NCBI GenBank assembly: GCA_045538895.1
Contig: JAZQEH010000044.1
Coordinates: forward strand, 1 to 18,068
Origin: UMGS902 sp045538895
GTDB lineage: Bacteria; Bacillota; Clostridia; Oscillospirales; CAG-272
DNA: 18,068 nucleotides
Direction: 5' to 3'
Numbering within the stretch: the first letter of the stretch is position 1; each line of letters opens with the position of its first letter. Of the stretch, positions 15,038-18,068 are shown piece after piece. Under the pieces are notes generated by a model. That model was not told the DNA's origin. It did no database searches and worked only from the letters and a program-made list of their open reading frames with translations. The translations under genes were made by a program, and so were the position numbers.

Positions 15038-15964
15038 ATGAGTAGAGAAATACCAATTTTCTTTTCAACCGATGATAATTACATACCCTATCTTGATGTG
15101 GCTATAGCTTCTCTTATCGCCAATGCATCCAAGGACTATAATTACAGGATTATTGTTTTAAATACAGGTCTTTGTGCTGAAAATATCGCTAAGGTAAAGT
15201 TGAATGAATGCCCGGGATTCGTTATTGATTTTATTGATATTTCAAAACAAATAGAAAACATAAAATCGCATTTTAAGAACGTATATCATTTTTCAATTGT
15301 AACCTATTACCGACTTTTTATTGCCTCTTTGTTTCCGCAATACGACAAGATAGTATATCTCGATTGCGACCTTGTTGTGCTTGGTGATATATCGGAGCTT
15401 TATAATGCCCCTCTTGGTAATAACATCTTGGGTGCGGCACCTGAGCAATATGTTCAAAACACGGAAGAATTCAGAAGCTATGCAAAGATAGCCCTTGGCG
15501 TAGATCCTGACGGGTATGTGAATGCGGGAGTTTTAGTAATAAACCTTAAAGAGTTCAGACAGAACAGAATAGAAGAAAAATTTGTCGAACTTATTACTAA
15601 ATACGATTTTGATTTACTCGATCCCGATCAGGCATATCTGAACTACCTTTGCCGTGATAAAATTTATATGCTTCCAAATGGGTGGAACAAAGAGCCTATG
15701 CCTTTGACCTGCGAAGGCGCAAAAAATATCGTTCATTACGCACTCTACAAAAAGCCTTGGCAGTATGATGATGTGATGGACGGCGAAGTCTTTTGGCTTT
15801 ATGCGGAAAAATCCCCGTTTTATGAACAGATACTTGAAAACAAGGCTGCATTTGGAATCGAGGAAAAGGCAAAAAAGGAAATTGCTGCAAGAGAAATTCT
15901 TGAACACGCAAAAGTGATCGTTGCATCGGATTACACATTTTCAAAAATAATTCGTAGGAGTTAA
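15038..15964 (+). CDS. Glycosyltransferase family 8 protein
   Basis: The 308-residue enzyme has a GT-A fold of the GT8 type, which transfers glucose or galactose from UDP-sugars with retention. Visible are the N-terminal IPIFFSTDDNYIPYLDVAI, the metal-binding DxD as DCD (109-111) in YLDCDLVVLGDI, GYVNAGVLVINL (159-170), DPDQAYLN (195-202) and the GT8 signature HYALYKKPW (233-241). No membrane helix is apparent; the basic, amphipathic C-terminus (FSKIIRRS) could bind the membrane surface. ATG 15038 is chosen over a TTG at 15002 because AAAGGAG at 15024-15030 fits it. It is followed after five bases by a PlsC-like acyltransferase, so the acceptor is perhaps a lipid. A role in a cell-wall polysaccharide is the alternative. 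Confidence 0.92.
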   Translation: MSREIPIFFSTDDNYIPYLDVAIASLIANASKDYNYRIIVLNTGLCAENIAKVKLNECPGFVIDFIDISKQIENIKSHFKNVYHFSIVTYYRLFIASLFPQYDKIVYLDCDLVVLGDISELYNAPLGNNILGAAPEQYVQNTEEFRSYAKIALGVDPDGYVNAGVLVINLKEFRQNRIEEKFVELITKYDFDLLDPDQAYLNYLCRDKIYMLPNGWNKEPMPLTCEGAKNIVHYALYKKPWQYDDVMDGEVFWLYAEKSPFYEQILENKAAFGIEEKAKKEIAAREILEHAKVIVASDYTFSKIIRRS

Positions 15965-15969
15965 ACAAT

Positions 15970-16800
15970 ATGGAAAAATCTGCTCATAAATTAGAATTGC
16001 TCAGAAGAATAGCAGAACTTGAGAAAAAAGAATTATGGCATCTTGATGTAGAAGATGATCCGGAAACCTATCCGCTTATGCCGGATAAAATAGATTACCT
16101 TAACGAGAAATTCTCTAATAAAATCAAGAATAAAATCGCTAATATTTTCGGAGCGCGTTTTTTTGATAAAATGATTGCCGATAGACAACTAATCATAAAA
16201 GAGGTTCGGGGCATTGAAAATTTCACCGCCGTTGAGGGTGGCAAGATTGTCACCTGCAACCATTTCAGCGTTGGTGATAACTATGCAGTGTGGGTGGCAC
16301 TACGTGATCATATGGACGGCAAAATGCTTTATAAGGTGATTCGTGAAGGAAACTATACGAATCCGCCCAAGCCTTTCGGGCTTTTTATGAGGCACTGTAA
16401 CACCCTTCCGTTATCAAGCCAAAAAGCAACGATGGTGAAGTTTATGAAGGCGTTTGCCGAACTACTACGGCGTGGCGAAACAATACTTATCTATCCCGAG
16501 CAAGGTATGTGGTGGAACTACCGAAAACCTCGTCCAATGCAGGACGGCGCGTTTTCTCTTGCCGTTCGCAACAAAGCTCCTATTGTACCGATTTTTATCA
16601 CTATGGAAGATAGCGACGTTTTGGATGGCGATGGTTTTTTTGTGCAGGAATATACAATGCACATTCTTCCTGCTATTTACCCCGATGAAACTCTTTCTCA
16701 CGGGGATGCAAAGCGAGATATGAAAAACAAAAATTACGAGGCTTGGGTTAAAACTTACGAAGATTTTTATGGTAAGCCCCTCAAGTATGGTGAAATATGA
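15970..16800 (+). CDS. PlsC-like glycerol-phosphate-family acyltransferase
   Basis: The 276-residue protein belongs to the 1-acylglycerol-3-phosphate acyltransferase superfamily. The catalytic HX4D motif is NHFSVGD (H98, D103). The substrate motif, usually PEGxR, reads YPEQGMWW (175-182), and the last motif is PIVPIF (204-209). There are about 80 residues before the catalytic motif, with a charged start and no clear membrane helix, unlike classical PlsC. Members with this altered third motif probably acylate something other than lysophosphatidate. It lies five bases after the GT8 gene and overlaps the next gene by four bases (ATGA), so all three should act in one pathway; transfer of an acyl chain to a sugar lipid is my inference. 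Confidence 0.85.
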   Translation: MEKSAHKLELLRRIAELEKKELWHLDVEDDPETYPLMPDKIDYLNEKFSNKIKNKIANIFGARFFDKMIADRQLIIKEVRGIENFTAVEGGKIVTCNHFSVGDNYAVWVALRDHMDGKMLYKVIREGNYTNPPKPFGLFMRHCNTLPLSSQKATMVKFMKAFAELLRRGETILIYPEQGMWWNYRKPRPMQDGAFSLAVRNKAPIVPIFITMEDSDVLDGDGFFVQEYTMHILPAIYPDETLSHGDAKRDMKNKNYEAWVKTYEDFYGKPLKYGEI

Positions 16801-17369
16801 AATTATATCTTTCAGTAATTGGCATAGCAATGCTGATAATAGCTGCAACCAATATTGTTTTTAATACAGCCATTTGGTACAACATAATCATATTAGTCGT
16901 TGTATGTACGGCATTGCAATTTGCTCTTGATGGACTTATTGCAATCATTATCAACAAACTGCCGGACAAATTTTTCGGTGTAAACAATCCGCTATACAAT
17001 GTATCGGAAGCAGAAAAGAATCTTTATAAAAAGTTAAAAGTGCGCAATTGGAAGGATAAGGTCTGGGAGCTTGGCGGTCTTGGTGGCTTCAGTAAGAAAA
17101 ATTTAGCAAACCCTAATAGCCCGGAGTACATAGAAAAGTTTATCATTGAATGTAACAAAGGTGTGCTTACTCATCGGCTGTCCTATCCCATTGGCTTTCT
17201 TCCAATGCTATTTATACCGAATATATGTGCATTTTCTATTGCTTTTCCCGTTGCAATAGTTAATTTATTTTTGAACATTTTGCCAACACTTGCATTGAGA
17301 TATAATACTCCAAAGTTAAAAATGATGTTAAAAAGAATGAATAGGAAGTCAGAACGTATAAAAGTATAA
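16797..17369 (+). CDS. CrtO-like membrane acyltransferase (glycosyl-diaponeurosporenoate acyltransferase family)
   Basis: The 190-residue protein has two N-terminal membrane helices (3-23 and 27-52), a cytoplasmic segment with VRNWKDKVWELGGLGGFSKKNL across 82-103, and a hydrophobic pair near 130-165 that ends in LPTLALRYNTPKLKMMLKR. The W-K-D...GGFSKK motif and the late RYN-P-L motif resemble CrtO of staphyloxanthin synthesis, which puts a fatty acyl group on a sugar attached to a carotenoid. No carotenoid genes are seen here, so the substrate is probably another glycolipid. It overlaps the PlsC-like gene by four bases and is the last gene of the operon. Identification is from remembered motifs and should be read as family-level only. 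Confidence 0.75.
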   Translation: MKLYLSVIGIAMLIIAATNIVFNTAIWYNIIILVVVCTALQFALDGLIAIIINKLPDKFFGVNNPLYNVSEAEKNLYKKLKVRNWKDKVWELGGLGGFSKKNLANPNSPEYIEKFIIECNKGVLTHRLSYPIGFLPMLFIPNICAFSIAFPVAIVNLFLNILPTLALRYNTPKLKMMLKRMNRKSERIKV

Positions 17370-17370
17370 A

Positions 17371-17390
17371 GTTGAAAGGGCGTCGCAGAA
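17371..17390 (+). repeat. Copy of the terminator arm found at 1035-1053
   Basis: GTTGAAAGGGCGTCGCAGAA here matches 1035-1053 with a single extra A. In the first copy it is the left arm of a terminator; here the right arm is not adjacent and another hairpin takes its place. Confidence 0.65.
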
Positions 17391-17430
17391 GGGAGACACT
17401 CCGTAAGGAATTTGTCTCCCTTCTGCTTTT
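17385..17430 (+). terminator. Terminator of the GT8-PlsC-CrtO operon
   Basis: GCAGAAGGGAGACA (17385-17398) and TGTCTCCCTTCTGC (17413-17426) are perfectly complementary over 14 bp, with a loop that holds a small TCC/GGA pairing, and TTTT follows. This is a very stable stem for a terminator and could belong to a dispersed repeat family. Confidence 0.85.
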
Positions 17431-17445
17431 GTAGTCAGCTAGAAT

Positions 17446-17471
17446 AATTGAATTGTGTAAATAATTCAATT
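17446..17471. repeat. AT-rich inverted repeat
   Basis: AATTGAATT (17446-17454) and AATTCAATT (17463-17471) are perfect inverted copies around eight bases. No gene is near enough to give it a role as an operator. Confidence 0.4.
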
Positions 17472-17496
17472 CCTATCGGAAGATTACGAAAATGAT

Positions 17497-17525
17497 AAAG
17501 GCACCGCAATAACTGCAGCGCCTTT
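17497..17525 (+). terminator. Imperfect hairpin resembling a decayed terminator
   Basis: AAAGGC (17497-17502) pairs with GCCTTT (17520-17525); the inner part CGCA/TGCAG pairs with two mismatches around ATAAC. The right side TGCAGCGCCTTT resembles TGCGGCGCCTTT at 1055-1066. It could also end transcription of the minus-strand frame at 17529-17726, since its left arm gives an AAAGGC/GCCTTT stem on either strand. Confidence 0.4.
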
Positions 17526-17528
17526 AAT

Positions 17529-17726
17529 CTATTTCATATTGAATGCCAACCATTTGGCGCCGTAGCTGTCGAGTGAGAACTTGGTACCATACTCATTCTC
17601 GACAAATCGGTCCTTGACCTGGTACTAGCCGTGCAGGTACTCATGTATTTTTGTGTCTAGGAAAGTGGCTCTACCTACATTTGAGTTTTGACGCACTTCA
17701 CAGATTATATTGGTAAGTTTTGCCAT
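17529..17726 (-). pseudogene. Small minus-strand reading frame interrupted by one TAG
   Basis: Reading the minus strand from ATG at 17726 gives MAKLTNIICEVRQ..., 33 codons to a TAG (17627-17625), then 31 more sense codons in the same frame (YQVKDRFVENEYG... ending FNMK) to a second TAG at 17531-17529. Both halves have a mixed, protein-like composition (aromatic, acidic and basic residues evenly spread) and the frame has no shift. A single base change (for example TGG or CAG to TAG) would explain the break. There is no clear ribosome site before the ATG, and a TGA lies about 11 codons upstream. I do not recognise the family. It may be a dead remnant, or each half may be untranslated; real function is uncertain. 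Confidence 0.45.
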
Positions 17727-18011
17727 GAGAATGAATTTTGTAATGATGGTTATATATCAACAATTTATTTTGCTTGCTTTTTATAGGTACGCTTGAAAAA
17801 TTGTAGGCGTATATTTTAAATTTTAACCAGTGAAGAATAAAAATATTAGTAAAAGTTATGTAGAAAGGAGTTGCAGCAAAAGTATTCGGATTATAAGGCA
17901 GAGCGTATGGACAAGGTGGGGCATATAAATATTAAAGTAAAAAATCGTTGTTTTAAATCATCACTACAACAATTAAAACCATAAATATACTATACCATTT
18001 CCCAAATTATA
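17727..18011. other. AT-rich intergenic stretch without a convincing gene
   Basis: The stretch holds stop codons in all frames at short intervals. An AGAAAGGAG ribosome-site-like sequence occurs at 17862-17870 and is followed at once by a TTG-started frame of 37 codons (17871-17984), but the spacing is wrong for translation. I see no tRNA, CRISPR or clear transposon end. Together with the broken frame next to it, this suggests decayed or recently rearranged DNA. Confidence 0.5.
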
Positions 18012-18020
18012 TGCTACAAT
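18012..18020 (+). promoter_or_regulatory. Possible extended -10 promoter for the gene at the right edge
   Basis: TGCTACAAT has the TG-n-TACAAT form of an extended -10 element, 34 bases before the ATG at 18055. No good -35 is seen at 17-18 bp. Confidence 0.35.
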
Positions 18021-18054
18021 CTACTCAATAAAATTAGCATATTTGAGGTTTTTT

Positions 18055-18068
18055 ATGAAAGACGAATG
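18055..18068 (+). CDS. Start of a gene cut by the window edge
   Basis: ATG AAA GAC GAA at 18055-18066 follows TTGAGG (18043-18048) at a usable distance and a possible promoter. Only four codons are visible (MKDE), so nothing can be said of the product. Confidence 0.5.

Noticed and set aside
17871..17984. TTG-started frame of 37 codons directly behind AGAAAGGAG
   Set aside because: The ribosome-site-like sequence abuts the TTG with no spacer, the frame is short and low in complexity towards its end, and the first ATG in frame is 37 bases away. Not enough for a gene call.

Overview
The window looks like chromosomal DNA of a low-GC Gram-positive anaerobe of the class Clostridia, probably a gut Eubacteriales lineage; I cannot name a genus. 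The grounds are AT-rich codon use, Shine-Dalgarno sites of the AGGAGG type before most genes, U-tract terminators, TTGACA/TATAAT promoters, 11-bp tandem TTTTACA elements of the Bacillus PhoP-box type, and the protein families (iron alcohol dehydrogenase, DegV, XRE-membrane regulator, CrtO-like acyltransferase). All confident genes lie on the + strand.

Layout. (1) 1-1069: the tail of a 5'-truncated protein with a KPVIYLYPE motif, then a small membrane protein and a terminator. (2) 1074-9482: a complete phosphate module. A Na+/phosphate symporter fused to a PhoU-like domain stands alone with its own promoter and terminator. It is followed by pstS-pstC-pstA-pstB-phoU and a PhoP/PhoR-type two-component pair. 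Both transcription units start from promoters with the same unusual layout: four tandem 11/12-bp repeats, then exactly 9 bp, then a -10 box. This predicts that the PhoP encoded here activates both uptake systems and its own operon. (3) 9491-14880: a MarR-type regulator under a textbook sigma-A promoter overlapped by GTTGA/TCAAC palindromes, followed closely by an iron alcohol dehydrogenase, an ALDH3-like aldehyde dehydrogenase, a DegV fatty-acid-binding protein, a HAD phosphatase and an XRE-membrane regulator, closed by a strong bidirectional terminator. The chemistry suggests alcohol to aldehyde to acid conversion, possibly linked to fatty-acid handling through DegV. (4) 14881-17426: a GT8 glycosyltransferase, a PlsC-like acyltransferase and a CrtO-like membrane acyltransferase in one tight operon, which suggests synthesis of an acylated glycolipid. 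(5) 17427-18068: a gene-poor stretch with hairpins, a minus-strand reading frame broken by one TAG codon, and the first four codons of a new gene at the edge.

Most of the window is well-understood family biology. The points I would follow up are the duplicated PhoP-box architecture with an inverted array over one promoter, the MarR/DegV redox operon, the GT8-PlsC-CrtO glycolipid cassette, the interrupted small minus-strand gene and the repeated terminator arm near both ends of the window.
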